DNA of 64,000 nt from Aspidiotus rigidus (lineage: Eukaryota > Arthropoda > Insecta > Hemiptera > Diaspididae), in contig JAVHKY010000013.1 in assembly GCA_035079385.1 (NCBI GenBank), positions 1,116,001 through 1,180,000 on the forward strand, in the 5' to 3' direction. The notes below the pieces were generated by a model. The model was not told where the DNA came from, did no database searches, and worked only from the letters and a program-made list of their open reading frames with translations. Positions 22,514-33,736 of this stretch are shown piece by piece (positions within the stretch are counted from its first letter, which is position 1; every line of letters starts with the position of its first letter). The position numbers were made by a program, and so were the translations under genes.

Positions 22514-23192
22514 AAAAACTCCTCTCGGCAGCCAGTGGTTTTCCGAAGGGGGCTATTCTATATTTACAGAAAGAATGCCTGTTTGTATTCTGAAGAATGG
22601 CCAAAGAGTGACTAATTTTTAGATAACTCAAACCAGAATGTGAAACAATAGTACCCACTTTCTCTGAAAAGATCGAAAATCATAAAAATACATTGCGCTA
22701 TCAAAGATCAGAGGAATCCGACACAACATGACAAGATTATATCTGCCACTTTCTAACAACTGAAAAATGAGAAAAGGAAAAAAAACATTCTTGTGTGAAT
22801 AGAAAGTATAGTCATTTAATATCTCTTTGAAAAGAGGGTGAAAGAAAGAAAAAAGATGGAGATTTACTCTACCTTCTATCCTTACTTTCACCGAACATGC
22901 ACATCGAAAACTAGTTCTTTTTTTTTTTTTTTTTTGCGTGAAAGAAAGTTACGTATGGGAGAAGATGAGTCACTGGAGAAGACAGACGCAAACGGTCTTG
23001 GAGAAAGTTGACTATTCTTGTAAAAAAGAAGGGGGAGATTTGTAAGAAATTCGATTTTTGAACAGAATTAGTAGAATTCCGACCATTGAGCAAATTGTGG
23101 TCTCGAAGGGAACGGGGTCTAGAAAAAATTTTCATTTTCCCAAATAATCAATCCGAACCGACGATCAAAAATTTTCCAAGAAAACAGGTTCC

Positions 23193-24021
23193 ATGCTTGC
23201 TTCAATTGACGTAGCTAATGAAAAGGATCTTGCGAGTAATATGAACAAATTGGGCCTTAGGGAGGATATGGATACAGAACAGGGTAATCACGATGATCAT
23301 CTCATATAGTAAATCAAAATTGTGAAAGCTATTTTGCAAATTGAGGCGCTATCCTAAAGACCTCTACTTTCCATGTATTCACGAAGAATTACCTAATTCT
23401 TCATGCTTTTGAGATCGATGAATTATAAAATTTTTCTACTTTTTTTTTCCAGTGCCGAAACTTGAAGTGTCTAACCCTAAACGAAATTCATCAGCGATGC
23501 GAAAATATCCTCCGGTTCAACGTAAATTATTCAATAAAGATGACGAACAAGTCGTAAAATACAGACGTAATAAATACTCTTTCCTAACAAACAATTCAGA
23601 AAAACGTCTTAAATGTGACGTGTGTGGAAGACGGTTGGCTACAAAAGTCAAGCTAGAAGAGCATATATTGACTCACGTATTGAATCTTGATGAAAGGCAA
23701 ACTTTTGCTTGCGATTGGTGCGAACGAAGGTTTACCAAAAAGAGTCACATGGTAAAGCACAGATTAATTCACGGTTCCCTTCTCGACTCGGACCGCATTG
23801 CCGTATGCAATTCATTCGAGCGAAGATATATGGTAAACACCTTTAAGAGTGCTGATAATTTCACGGAATACTTTGTTTGCCAAGACTGCGGAAAACAGTA
23901 CATCCAAAAAACCAAATTAAAACAACACAGATTAAAGACTCACGCCGTAGACGATGAACTCGTGGAGCTTTATACTCCAATATCGAGCGACGATTTTTTC
24001 ACAATTATTGACCTGCAGTGA
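23193..24021 (+). CDS. Small C2H2 zinc-finger protein, two exons
   Basis: Exon 1 is 23,193-23,283 (ATG to CAGG|GTAATC) and exon 2 is 23,452-24,021 after a TTTTTTTTCCAG acceptor. The join makes EDMDTEQVPKLEVSNPKRN with matching phase. The product is 220 aa. Exon 2 has C2H2 fingers LKCDVCGRRLATKVKLEEH...H, FACDWCERRFTKKSHMVKH...H and FVCQDCGKQYIQKTKLKQH...H, with a decayed finger-like stretch (VCNSFERRYMVN) before the last. It is presumably a nuclear DNA-binding protein. No family name can be given. The N-terminus is the weak point: the first residues overlap a sequence shared with transposon ends, so the true first exon may lie further upstream. Zinc-finger copies of this size can also be pseudogenes, but the frame is intact. 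Confidence 0.6.
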
Positions 24022-25779
24022 ATTACACAAATATCCTCGTTATGGATCTTTATTCTTAAAATCAATTACTTATTCAATACCACTTTTACAATAAAACAAA
24101 AACCAAGACCTTCTAGCTGTATGAATTCTACGAATCCTCAATATATAAGGTTAGATCTACGTTGAGGGTACTCCTGACTAAAAATGGTACGCCGTTGTGA
24201 TTCCATGGTATCCTTTAGAACTATGGAACGAGGACGAGGTGGAGATTGCGGTGAAGTAATTGCTTATCGATAGGTGACATCTTGCTAGGAAAACGCTTTT
24301 TTATACTTCGTCTCTGTGATAAAGAGGCCATGATGAGATTCTGTCAAGATTTTTGTAGAAGCATCGTGCTTACTGCCTTTCAGTTTGACCCAAATTATAT
24401 TGCTCAAGTTTGTCAGTCAGAAGAAGTGGACAAAGTTGGGTAGCTGTGGGTCATCCGGTTGAGCACTTTTAAACTGCTAACAATCACATAAGTATATTTG
24501 GCGTGGCGTGAATGCACGAACTTTGACCTATTGCACTGTGTTTTTGCAGAAATTCTTCTTCAAAGATGTAAATTTCCGTTTCATTTCTTTCTGCAGCATT
24601 ATTGCACCATACGTGTGAACTGAATGAAGTGTTGCGGCAATTTCAATACAATGTTAAATTCAAATTGGATATGATTACTTACTTTGATTCGAAGGACGTT
24701 CCTAATTAAGGTGATTTCTTAAAGGTCATGCATAAATTATCATTCTGAGCATAAAAATTTCATTCGCGAGAACGTTAACCGTGTATAGAAAGAGATAAAA
24801 GTTTCTACACTTCTACGATAACTAAATGTCGTTAAATTATTTTATTTGAAGACCTGATAGGTATCTGAATCTAAGATCTCGGTGCAGCACTCAGAGGCAT
24901 CTTAATTTGAGTACGTAATTCGACAGTGCAACATAGCGATTCTTGAGCTTAATATCTTACTCGTATTTCTTGTTTTATTGCTTTTTTCCTTTTTTCTCTC
25001 TTTCTTCCTTCGCGTCTTTCTTTTCTTTTTTCTTAAAACAAGATAGCGTGGATTTAGGCACCCTTACTTTATCGTACGCGATTTCTGTAGCATAGTATTA
25101 TTTTGTATCTACGATAAACAGTTATATTACTCCTATTATAGGAGTAAATATGAAGGGTGGAAACGCCTCGGGTTACTTTCCGACGTCGACGGAACAGGTT
25201 TCTTTTTGTTTTCTACCTACGTATAGTATTTTAACATGTCATACTCGTATTATGGTTTTTGAGACTTCCCTTCATACAAAAATAAAATTCACATTCTAAC
25301 GTCGAAATTATGCGCCTGGTAGGGCACGTAATACAGTGATAGAAATTCCTTAGCGTTTTAGCTCCTACCGCGAAGCTCAGAAATCGACACCGATTCTTAG
25401 TCAGTTTGCGGTCGATGTTGGTCAAAAATAGAATCGACTCAAAATCGACTTCATGTGAAATCGACGTCAATTCGAAGTCGATGTATTCCATCACGGGCTC
25501 CTGTTGTGAAAAAATGCATTCTTTTCGAAGATCCGTATCCCCAACCCCTCCTCCATCTTCAAACTTCACATCCTGACTAATATCATAATTTTGTTCCCGT
25601 TTTGTTCAATTTTGTTCAGTTAATTTTAAATTTTGTTCACCTGCCGTTTTCCCGCTATATTCATTTCAAATTAGGGGGGTGGGCACTTGAGCAATTTCCC
25701 AACCTTGACCGACCTTATTGAAGGAGCTGCGCTTGGAAAAATTTCGACTTTCGACCTCCGAGCTACGCATAATAGGGAC
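24022..25779. other. No gene seen
   Basis: AT-rich sequence downstream of the C2H2 gene. An AATAAA near 24,092 (ACAATAAAACAAAAACC) is a plausible polyadenylation signal about 70 bp after the stop. Beyond that I see no exon or element. Confidence 0.35.
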
Positions 25780-27170
25780 GTATTCGATCGGACCGGACAA
25801 ACTGGGGGCAATTCTCGTTGTTATAAGCGATGGCGGGAATGGTACCTAGAAACTCGTCTTCTGCTGTAAATATTCAGGAATTCTCATTGTTTTGAGCAAT
25901 TGAGAAACTGTTTCTGGCAAGCTCGTGAATTCGCGGCGAGAGATCGGCTGAGGCCCTGCTATGTTCGAAGCAGACAAATGTGCAGCGATGGAAGGAATGT
26001 TACCGAGGTACTCCGTTTTTCTTGCGTGTCTGCGGTAAGAGATCAACTACGGCTCCGTGTTTGATCAGGCCGGGCAAACTTTCTGAAATTACCATTGGGC
26101 GTGAAGAGACAAAGTAAATTTACAACTCGTGGCAAGAAACCAGCTTCGCTCCTCGTTCAGATCAAGGAGGAACGGACAGCAATTTTTCTGGTTCTAGGCA
26201 AAACAATGTAAATGTAGTGAAACGTCTAGTAGCGAGACTTAATTTTTTGCTATCTTTTTACAATGAGAGAGAATTTCCAGGTGAATTATCACAATCATAA
26301 TGTTTTGGACCCTTTGCCTCGTTGATCTTGACCGGAGCTGGAACGGATTCCTCGCCCTAAGTTTGTTTTGGGAGCTGAGCTCCTCAGTAAATTCATATAC
26401 TCTTGCCTTGCACCATATGCGGGGCCGTAGTAGATCATTCACCGCGAGTTTACAACACGAGACGATCTTCTTGGTAACTTCCCTTCACCACTCGGAATTA
26501 CGATGATATCAGCGAGTTTGTCCGGATCGTTTAAACATGGAGCCGTAGTCGATCTCTCACCGCAGGCACGCGAGAGAACTATGATCTCGATAACGACACC
26601 TTCATCACTAAAAACAACGAGAGCACATCGAGTAAACTAGGGACTCTCTACGATCTCTCACCTTACAGCCTTATGAGAATTTTCATGCACCTGACCTTTT
26701 TCTGTTCAAGATGAGCCCATAGCCAATTTCTCACCGCAAGTACAAGAGTTTCTGCGCTGTAGCCCGGCTACAATTTTACTGATGGCACTCACCAATCTCG
26801 CGCCGCGAGTCCACAACAGAAAAACGAGCCTCACGGTAACATCCCCATTATCGCTCGAAACAACGAGAATTGCTGTCCGTTAGTCCGCTTCGATCATACA
26901 GGGGCCGTAGTCGACCTCACACCGCGAGAACAAGGCAGATGACAAGTTTTCCGGTAACACTCCCTCCATCGCCCGGAACAACGAGCATTTTCACACTTTT
27001 GGCCGTTTCAATGCATTAGTCGTACTCTTACTGCGAGTCCGAAACAGGAGATAAAGTTTTCAATATTATTCCTTTTATCACCTTAAACAACGAGAACTTC
27101 CACACGCTCACCGCTTCCTTATTCAATCTCTCACTGCGAGTCTACAACAGAAAAGGAGCTCAAGACCCAC
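25780..27170. repeat. Degenerate tandem repeat switching orientation
   Basis: About ten diverged units recur here. The forward form is GGGGCCGTAGTCGA(C/T)CTC(A/T)CACCGCGAG, then ACAACAGAAAA(C/G), then GGTAACA(C/T)(C/T)CCC...ATCGCTC, then ACAACGAGAA. From about 25,800 to 26,220 units read in reverse (TTCTCGTTGT first) and from about 26,400 to 27,170 forward, giving a large inverted arrangement. The same family occupies 7,690-8,600. No coding potential is evident. Confidence 0.55.
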
Positions 27171-27269
27171 ACCTTTATGAAGCTACAAATTGGATTGGGA
27201 GAAGGTGCTCATACGTCCACAACTCCTCAAGTGTTTAGGGCGAGAAGGCAAAGGAAACCAGCACAAATT

Positions 27270-27530
27270 GAAAACGTCTTCCTTAACAAACCTCTCAACA
27301 AAGTGAAGCGAGGAACGCAGGAAACCTGTTCTATAACGCGAATCGGTCCTTCACCTACCATACATAGCTCGGAAGGTAAAATTCTATTACGTAGAACTTA
27401 AAAGTCGACAGTCGAAATTTTTCCAAGTCCAACTCCTTTGTTAGAATAGGTCAGTTTTTACCGGACGCTACACGGCGAGTTGCCGAAATTTTCAAAAAGG
27501 TCTCCCGTGGAGCAGATTCCTCTTAAAATT
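27270..27530. mobile_element. Degenerate copy of the AACAGGGAACC family
   Basis: The left part reads CGTCTTCCTTAACAAACCTC...GAGGAACGCAGGAAACCTGT and the right part GGAGCAGATTCCTCTT, a decayed version of the termini seen intact at 45,727-46,288. Between them lie the TACATAGCTCGGAAGGT and CGAAATTTTTCCAAGTCC modules. Confidence 0.45.
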
Positions 27531-27650
27531 TAACATTACAATCCACTACAAACTTAGCACAAACAATTTCATCCACTGGGACCTTATAATTCCATTCAAA
27601 TTGAAGGAGGGGGAACCTTGAAAATTGAATAGAATAAAATATTATGAACT

Positions 27651-28627
27651 AGCGGTTGGCGACGCGCCTCCGGCGCGCCTGACCGCTAGCTGTGTGTTGA
27701 GTAGATATCTGTGTTTTATAGGTATCTGTATCTTATAGGTATGTGTGTTTTGTAGGTATCTTGGAATTCAGATGAATTTTTAAAAAAGAAACAGTGGAAA
27801 GAGTTTTGCAAAATTCACAACTATTCAGTTCAAAAATAAGAAAATAGACACCAAAAACTGCGACTGTACTTATAAAATATCAAAGTTCCGAGTCGCACAA
27901 AAATAAAATCACCAAATTAAATTTTTTACACACTAATTCACTTGAGAGCTGACTTAACGCGTGAAGCCTGTATCGCAGCAGAATACACACAAATCCATCG
28001 ACATTTTTGCCAGTCCCTAAGAAAACACACGGACAACAGGTAAAAAAAAGGGTCATTTCCGCTAGCCCATACGCAGTGCGCACCGTGTCTAGACATTGGT
28101 TCTTGTATGAGATACCGGATGTAAAATCCTTTATGTAGGTGTTTTTAAAACTGTGAATAAAATAACTTACTTGGTGTGGAAGTACAGCGAATACTGTAGT
28201 CACAAAATTTCCTCCTAAAAATCTGGAACCGGGCTCATTCGAAAGGAAATTACAGGGGCTACAATTTTTGTTCTCTTCAATTTTTCATAAAAATGAGTTA
28301 TACTCGAGTTATCACAATAATTCAATTTTCGAAACTGCGCCACTCGTCAATGCACGTAGGTCTAACGTACAGCGCAAAGCAGTTTCAGTACTCGATAATG
28401 CCCGTTTTTCCTTTATATTGAAAAAAGTCATTGTTTTCGCCCTTTTTTGAAATTACTCAGCAGCTCCCCGTCAAATTTTTATTTTTATGAGTCTATGTGC
28501 TGCTCTGGGGTGAGGACAATATATCCTGAAAGTTTGAAAGCGATCGGCCCAGTAGTTCTCGAGTTATAAACGGACAGGAGGACGGACGGACGGACGGACG
28601 GACAAACTTTCTGCTTTATATATTAGA
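27651..28627. mobile_element. Probable non-autonomous element with 5' hairpin and GGAC tail
   Basis: The left boundary is a strong hairpin, CTAGCGGTTGGCGACGCGCC/TCC/GGCGCGCCTGACCGCTAG (27,651-27,692). The right boundary is an array of GGAC tetramers (28,579-28,604) followed by CTTTATATATTAGAT. Such paired signatures are common in short insect repeats. I saw no transposase and cannot assign a class. The bounded unit is an inference from the two end signatures. Confidence 0.4.
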
Positions 28628-29089
28628 TATTCAAAGATGAATTCAAAATTAGGACACCAATTTTTAATCCAAATACAAAGATGAGAGGCCTGTAAATCTC
28701 CAACTCCCCCCCCCCACTCGGAATGTCAGTAGCGGAAAATGATAAGAGAAAAAAATTTGACGGTTACTGAAGAAAATTGAATGAGATGTCAACTTGGTTT
28801 GAATCCAAAATTTGAAAGTGGCGGGAATCGTATTTCTCCGGCCCTCTCCAAAAAAATTTTAAATTTATGTAGCAGAAAAACGGTACGTGAACAAAATTAT
28901 GACATTAGTCACGATGCGCAATTCAGAGATCGGAGGCTAGAAACATGGACCTTCTTTTGAATTGTGTTACAGTAACACCAAGTGACATTTTTGGACAGCG
29001 AACACGCTTCTAAACGGATGAGAATATTTTCCATACATCACACCAAAAAACGGCCTAATTCCAAAAAGATCCTGTATTTTTATTTTCCA

Positions 29090-29196
29090 TGAGATCCGGA
29101 TCCTGAAAGATCTTTAATTTTTTTCTCCGTCGGATCCAAAATGGGATCCAATCCTTTATTTTTAGATCTCAGTTTTGGATCTGAAAAGATCCCAGG
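29090..29196. repeat. GGATCC/AGATCT-rich cluster
   Basis: Within about 105 bp the palindromes GGATCC and AGATCT and their one-base variants recur repeatedly (GAGATCCGGATCCTG, GTCGGATCCAAAATGGGATC, TTTGGATCTGAAAAGATCCC). It is a short degenerate tandem of a GATC-centred word. No function is assigned. Confidence 0.4.
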
Positions 29197-29249
29197 AGAC
29201 GGTTATTTATTTTTATTAACGTTTAGCAAACAATCCGAGATTTTCGTTT

Positions 29250-29470
29250 GCTAGAGTCCTCCATGAGGTGCGGTCTCGGTAGAAGTCTTCCCAATCTCTG
29301 TCCAATCCAGTCACCTTCAAGGCTGTCTGGCAAGCATCCTTATATCGTTTGCACTGTCCCCCGTGCGCCTAGCCTCGTCCGCAAGCTCACCGTACAGCGC
29401 TTGTTTGGGGAGCCTTGTATCGTCCATCCTTACAACGTGTCATAAGAGGTTGAGGAGCAAGTTGGATCCA
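29250..29470 (-). pseudogene. LINE ORF2 C-terminal remnant
   Basis: The minus strand reads RMDDTRLPKQALYGELADEA, then after a one-base shift GGQCKRYKDACQTALK and DWEDFYRDRTSWR. This matches the H(V)xRMxDxRLPKQxLYGEL...GxxxKRYKDxLKxxL stretch at the C-terminus of many insect non-LTR retrotransposons. The frameshift and short length make it a dead fragment. Confidence 0.6.
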
Positions 29471-30076
29471 GCCACCAATGGGAGGCCGGACGATGACGAC
29501 GACTTTTATTAATGCTGTAATAGATACAGCCAAGCCATAATTTATCCTGGGTGTTGAGAAAATTTTTGTTGACGATATTTCCTATCCAATGTTTACTCAG
29601 ATATTTGGGCAACATGTTGACAGGGCTTCCCCAAGCTACTATGGAAAACTAAATCCGTGGCAAACAGTGTTGGCAGCAGAGGGTCGATTTTCCAAGAAAA
29701 TTTCAGTATTTTCAAAATATTGGATAAAATAACAGATACCGGTACGGTAAAAATACCCCAGTTCAAAATTATTCTACTTAAAATTTCTCATGAAGAACCA
29801 TGACATGTTTTCGATGTTGACCAATTAGAAGCCTCCAACGCAGGTTTTCCAAATTTGACTTTTTTGATTTTCCCCTTCAAGTAACTAGACTTACAATGCT
29901 TCATACACCAATTGGATTAGATCCTTCAATAAACCCGATATGCAACGCTTCAAACACCATAATCCCCCTCCTATCATATATAGCTCGAGGGTCTAAATTT
30001 TTAAAGTTTTTGGCCACACGGCAAATTTTTCCAAGTACGCCCCCCTTCATCATGTATAGTTCAGAGGTCGAAATTT

Positions 30077-30290
30077 CAACAGGGAACCTGTTCTATGGGG
30101 TGTTTTTTGAGAAATTTGCCTTACGCCGTCCGGAAAAAAACTCGGAAAAAAGTTCGACACTTAGCTATATGTGCATATGATAGGACGGGGACTCAGAAAA
30201 ATTTAAACTCTCGAGCTATATTATGATAGAAGGGGGACTTCGAAAAATTTCCGCTCTCGAGCAATATATGACAGGAGAGGGACTTGGCAA
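30077..30290. mobile_element. Fragment of the AACAGGGAACC family
   Basis: It starts with AACAGGGAACCTGTTCTATG and continues into GTGTTTTTTGAGAAATTTGCC, as at 45,727. Inverted copies of the GGGACT(T/C)(G/C)GAAAAATTT...CTCGAGC module follow. No matching right terminus is seen, so it is truncated, apparently by the minisatellite that follows. Confidence 0.5.
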
Positions 30291-31145
30291 TATATGAATA
30301 GACTTATTGGAAGCCAAACTTTTCAGTTTTGGATTTTGACTTCTGGCTTCTGGAAAAATTCAGCTTCAAACAATCAAGAGAATTGGGGCTTTGTCATGGT
30401 GGTGGAAGACACCTATCCTGTAGTTTGGGTCCATCTTGGCTTTTCATATGGAAAAACCCACTTTGAAACAATCAGGAGAATTGGCGCTTTGTCATACAAT
30501 TGGACGGAGCATATTTTCCAGTTTGTGTTCATTTCAGCTCATAGCTAAATTCAGCTTGAAACGGTCAAGTTCAGGCTTTGTTATATTTGTAGAAGATACC
30601 ATTCTCCAATTTCTTTCCATATCTATATCCAGGAAATTCAGTCTGATACGATCAGGAAAAATGAGTTATTGTTGTACTTCTGAAAGGTACCTATTCTCTA
30701 GTTTGTGTTCATTTTAATTTGAAGCTTGCAGGAATTCTTCTTAAGAAGAATTGGGTCTCCGCCATGGAAGTCGGAGATACCATCCTCTAGTTTGTGTCTA
30801 TCTTGGCTTTGGACCTCCGGGAAAATTCAGTTTGAATCAATCAGGAGAATTGGAGCTTTGCTATATTTGTAGAAGATAGCATTCTCCAATTTCTTTGCAT
30901 ATCATTAACTAGAAAATTCAGTCTAATACGAATCAGGAGAAATGGGTTATTGTTGTACCTCCAGAAGGTACCTGTTCTAGAGCTTGAAAGAATTCCACTT
31001 AAGACAAGAGAATTGGGGCTCCTCCAAGGTAGTGGAAGATACCATCCTCTAGTTTGTGTCTATCTTGGCTTTAGACAACTCAGTTCGAAACAATCACGAG
31101 ATTGGAGCGTGCTAAATTCGTAGAAGATACCATTCTCCAATTTCT
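30290..31145 (+). repeat. Minisatellite, ~97-bp unit, about nine copies
   Basis: Units repeat GAAACAATCAGGAGAATTGG, then GTGGAAGATACCATCCTCTA, then GTTTGTGTCTATCTTGGCTT. They recur at roughly 90-100 bp steps (for example near 30,366, 30,468, 30,560, 30,648, 30,835 and 31,090). The same family sits in the opposite orientation at 43,260-44,600. Open frames across it are by-products of the repeat. Confidence 0.7.
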
Positions 31146-31784
31146 TTGGGGCTCACTCGCTCCGCTTGTTCGCCCCCAATCTTGATCTAGTGTAAGTCTA
31201 GTATACTGTACCTTAAGCTACTTGTACTAATCTCCCGGTTCCATTCTGGAGATGAAACTGAGTAATGTCTATTTTCTCCTTTTGAAAAATATAATTAAGG
31301 ACCTTTCTGTCAAAAGGGTCTCTGTCGGGCGGACGCCCTTTCCTGGAAATTTGTAATTTTTTAATTCTTAGGATTCAAACAATTATAACCAAACTTCAAA
31401 ACATCATAATTTATTTGAACCCCTATATCTTCTAAAATACAAAAATGATTCATTTAGGTAGACGTGCATTATGAAGTTTGAACTCGTGTAGGTATCCAAA
31501 AGGCATGTATTTAATAACACGCAAAAAAAAAGAAAAATGTCCCTCAAAAAAATTTTACAAAAATTTAAAAAGTGAACGCAATCGTAATTAAATGGCACAC
31601 AAAAAATGAAAAAAATCTTCCGCAAAGTAAATCTCCAAAAAAAGGAAAAAGTGAACGCAAAAAAAAATGTAGAACTTGTATTGGTATGTTATCGTGTAGA
31701 TTGACGTAGTGTATAGATTGGCATATTATCGTGTGACGCACGGTCATACACCATATAACCCGTTGCAACCTGGCAATAGAGCAC
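31146..31784. other. No gene seen
   Basis: AT-rich sequence with poly-A runs and two AAAAAGTGAACGCAA repeats near 31,570 and 31,650. It may be part of a decayed element linked to the MULE fragment that follows. Confidence 0.3.
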
Positions 31785-32248
31785 ATGTCACTACAAACAT
31801 GGACAGTGGCATATCAGTGGGCATCAGTCGAAAGAGTAATATTGGAAGAGAGCGACAGCAGAGATGACTGCATGCGCTATTACTTCACGTCATCCACATG
31901 CACCAAGAAATTAACCAAGAAGCTCTTAAAGCAGTATTTACAGAAGATAGGTCGATGGCGATCATTCGATGAATACAAGGAATATAGGTACAAAATTTGG
32001 AGAGTAGTTATCGACAAAATAAATATTTCAGCATCAAGTTGTTCACGTCCCCCATTTCTGAAGAATCGCGAATGCAAACATCGTTTTGGGATGATGATTC
32101 GGCTACACTTGGTGAACGTACCGCCCGCAGCAAAAGATATACCACTGGGCTTAAAGAGGCGAAGAGGCCACCGAAAAAAGCTACAAAAGCTCTGATGACC
32201 CAAGATAATTATATTCATTTGATAATTTCTTTTTGTATTGTAATTTAA
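31785..32248 (+). pseudogene. MULE transposase C-terminus with degenerate SWIM finger
   Basis: The plus strand encodes GRWRSFDEYKEYRYKIWRVV, then PPFLKNRECKHRFGMMIRLH and LVNVPPAAKDIPLGLKR. This resembles the SWIM zinc finger (CxCxnCxH) and following basic tail at the end of insect MULE-type transposases. The first CxC pair is reduced to one Cys (SCSRPP), while the final CKH is kept. A frameshift near 32,150 puts the expected tail (RPPKKATKALMTQ) in another frame. The catalytic domain is absent. It may derive from a different copy than the fragment at 16,600. Confidence 0.6.
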
Positions 32249-32499
32249 ACTTTTTGAGAGAAAATTTTAATATTTTGCGTAACATAATTGTGTGAATTAT
32301 TATTCTGATTGCGTTGTAGCTCCTTACTTTTTGTAAATAACTTTTGCTTGCATAAATTTTATTTTTTTGCGTTCAATTATCCCTATCCAAAATAGCGTGC
32401 ACGTTCGGTACTAAGATGTGAGAATGATGGAGATGGGTTAGGTATCAAGTATAAATTATTTTCAATAAATACACGTAGGCGAAGAATTGAATACAGGGT

Positions 32500-32653
32500 G
32501 GCAATTCCACTAATAAACTTCGACGAAGTACTCGCGAACTTTGTTCGATTTCGTCCATGCTTCGATCGATCGCTAGATACTACGATCGTATCATTTTACT
32601 CCTAGTTCAGGAAGTGCGTGCGTACTTCTTCGAAGTTTTGTTAGTGGAATCGT
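32500..32653. mobile_element. Short MITE, ~154 bp
   Basis: The left end GGCAATTCCACTAATAAACT plus TCGACGAAGTAC is mirrored on the right by GTACTTCTTCGAAGTTTTGT plus TAGTGGAATCGT. The interior holds a short GATCGATCG palindrome. It has no coding capacity. Confidence 0.6.
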
Positions 32654-32801
32654 CGCTCAGAATTATATATATTTTTTAATAATATTCTCAATAAGGAGTA
32701 AACTAGGCAATGAACGAGCTGCGATCATTTTCTTAAGGAGAATCCATGATATTTTACCTATGTTGCTCTTTACTTTGAGGACTGATAACAAAAATATGAT
32801 T

Positions 32802-33736
32802 TTTAAATGAGACAGTTTGCTTTTGTTGCCACCTTTATTCAAAAACAAGTCGACGTTTCGACGCACCTCGTCGTCATCATCAGGAAACGTACAGAAATAA
32901 AGTAAAATTACAAAGAGAGAGGAGACCAGATATGAACTGAAAAAAGGAAAAAGCACGTGCCAACAAGATCAGGACCGGAGATAAAAGTAATAATTATAAT
33001 TCACGAATGAGTGACGCATAAGTGTTGGCGAGATTAGAAGTATCGGTCTTGAAATTTACATTGTTACATCTTAAAATATGTAGTACTTCCAACATCTTCC
33101 TCTTCTTATCATTTTTCTCACGACCAACTATTTTAATTAAGTCAAAATTAAAACTGTGCCCTGTATCACAAGAGTGAGAGGCCAAAGCAGTGCGATTACT
33201 TCGATTCTTAACATCATTCTTATGTTGGTCGACCCTCTTCTTTAACAGTTGAGAGGTCTCCCCCACATAGAATGTATCAGGGCACACCGAACAGGAAACC
33301 TTGTATACAACACCAGAATTTTTCAAGGTGGGGTTTGGGTCTTTAGTTTTCGAAAAGAATTTTTCTCTTAAGGTGTTGTAACTGCCGAAAGAAATACAAT
33401 TTTGGTTATCCAATTTCTGCAGGATCTTACGAATAATCGCGTTGCTTGGACCTATAAACGGGATCGAGAAATATTTCTTATTAGTTAAACATGAATTATT
33501 AATACTAGTAGGGTCACAATACACAATATTCTTAATAAACTTGGAGGGATAGCCGTTTTCACTTAGCGTGTCACAAAATTCGGTCATAATTTGGTCATGA
33601 AATTTAGGATTAGAGTTCGAAAGGTAACGGTTCATCAAATTTTTGGCAGTGTTGGATTTTACATGTAAGGGTTGATTTGAAAAATAGTTAATAAGTCTAC
33701 CCGTGTGGGTAGGTTTTTTGTATAAATTAAAAATGG
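32802..33736 (-). mobile_element. 5'-truncated Penelope-like element, inverted copy
   Basis: This 935-bp minus-strand segment is the mirror of 34,345-35,279, apparently without length change. It encodes the C-terminal half of a Penelope-type polyprotein (frame 32,994-33,638). The GIY-YIG endonuclease is recognisable from VYKVSCSVCPDTFYVGETSQ, then LLKKRVDQHKND and ALASHSCDTGH. The 3' end carries the hammerhead-like motif. The RT core is missing, so it is a truncated copy. A few substitutions distinguish the arms (for example NAIIRK against SAIIRK), pointing to a recent event. Confidence 0.8.
32849..32883 (-). ncRNA. Hammerhead-ribozyme-like motif, inverted PLE copy
   Basis: This is the reverse-strand mirror of the motif at 35,198-35,232. 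CTGATGA lies at 32,883-32,877 and GAAAC at 32,859-32,855, with the same GACG/CGTC helix between them. Penelope-like elements are known to carry minimal hammerhead ribozymes. Confidence 0.5.

Noticed and set aside
25014..25570. Frame at 25,231-25,569 with Cys pairs (CITCPTRR)
   Set aside because: No finger spacing, no splice context and low-complexity flanks.
30294..30717. 84- and 93-codon frames in the minisatellite
   Set aside because: Produced by tandem repetition of a ~97-bp unit, without protein motifs.
31880..32218. 112-codon minus-strand frame over the SWIM fragment
   Set aside because: Antisense of the MULE/SWIM coding remnant, which explains the open frame.
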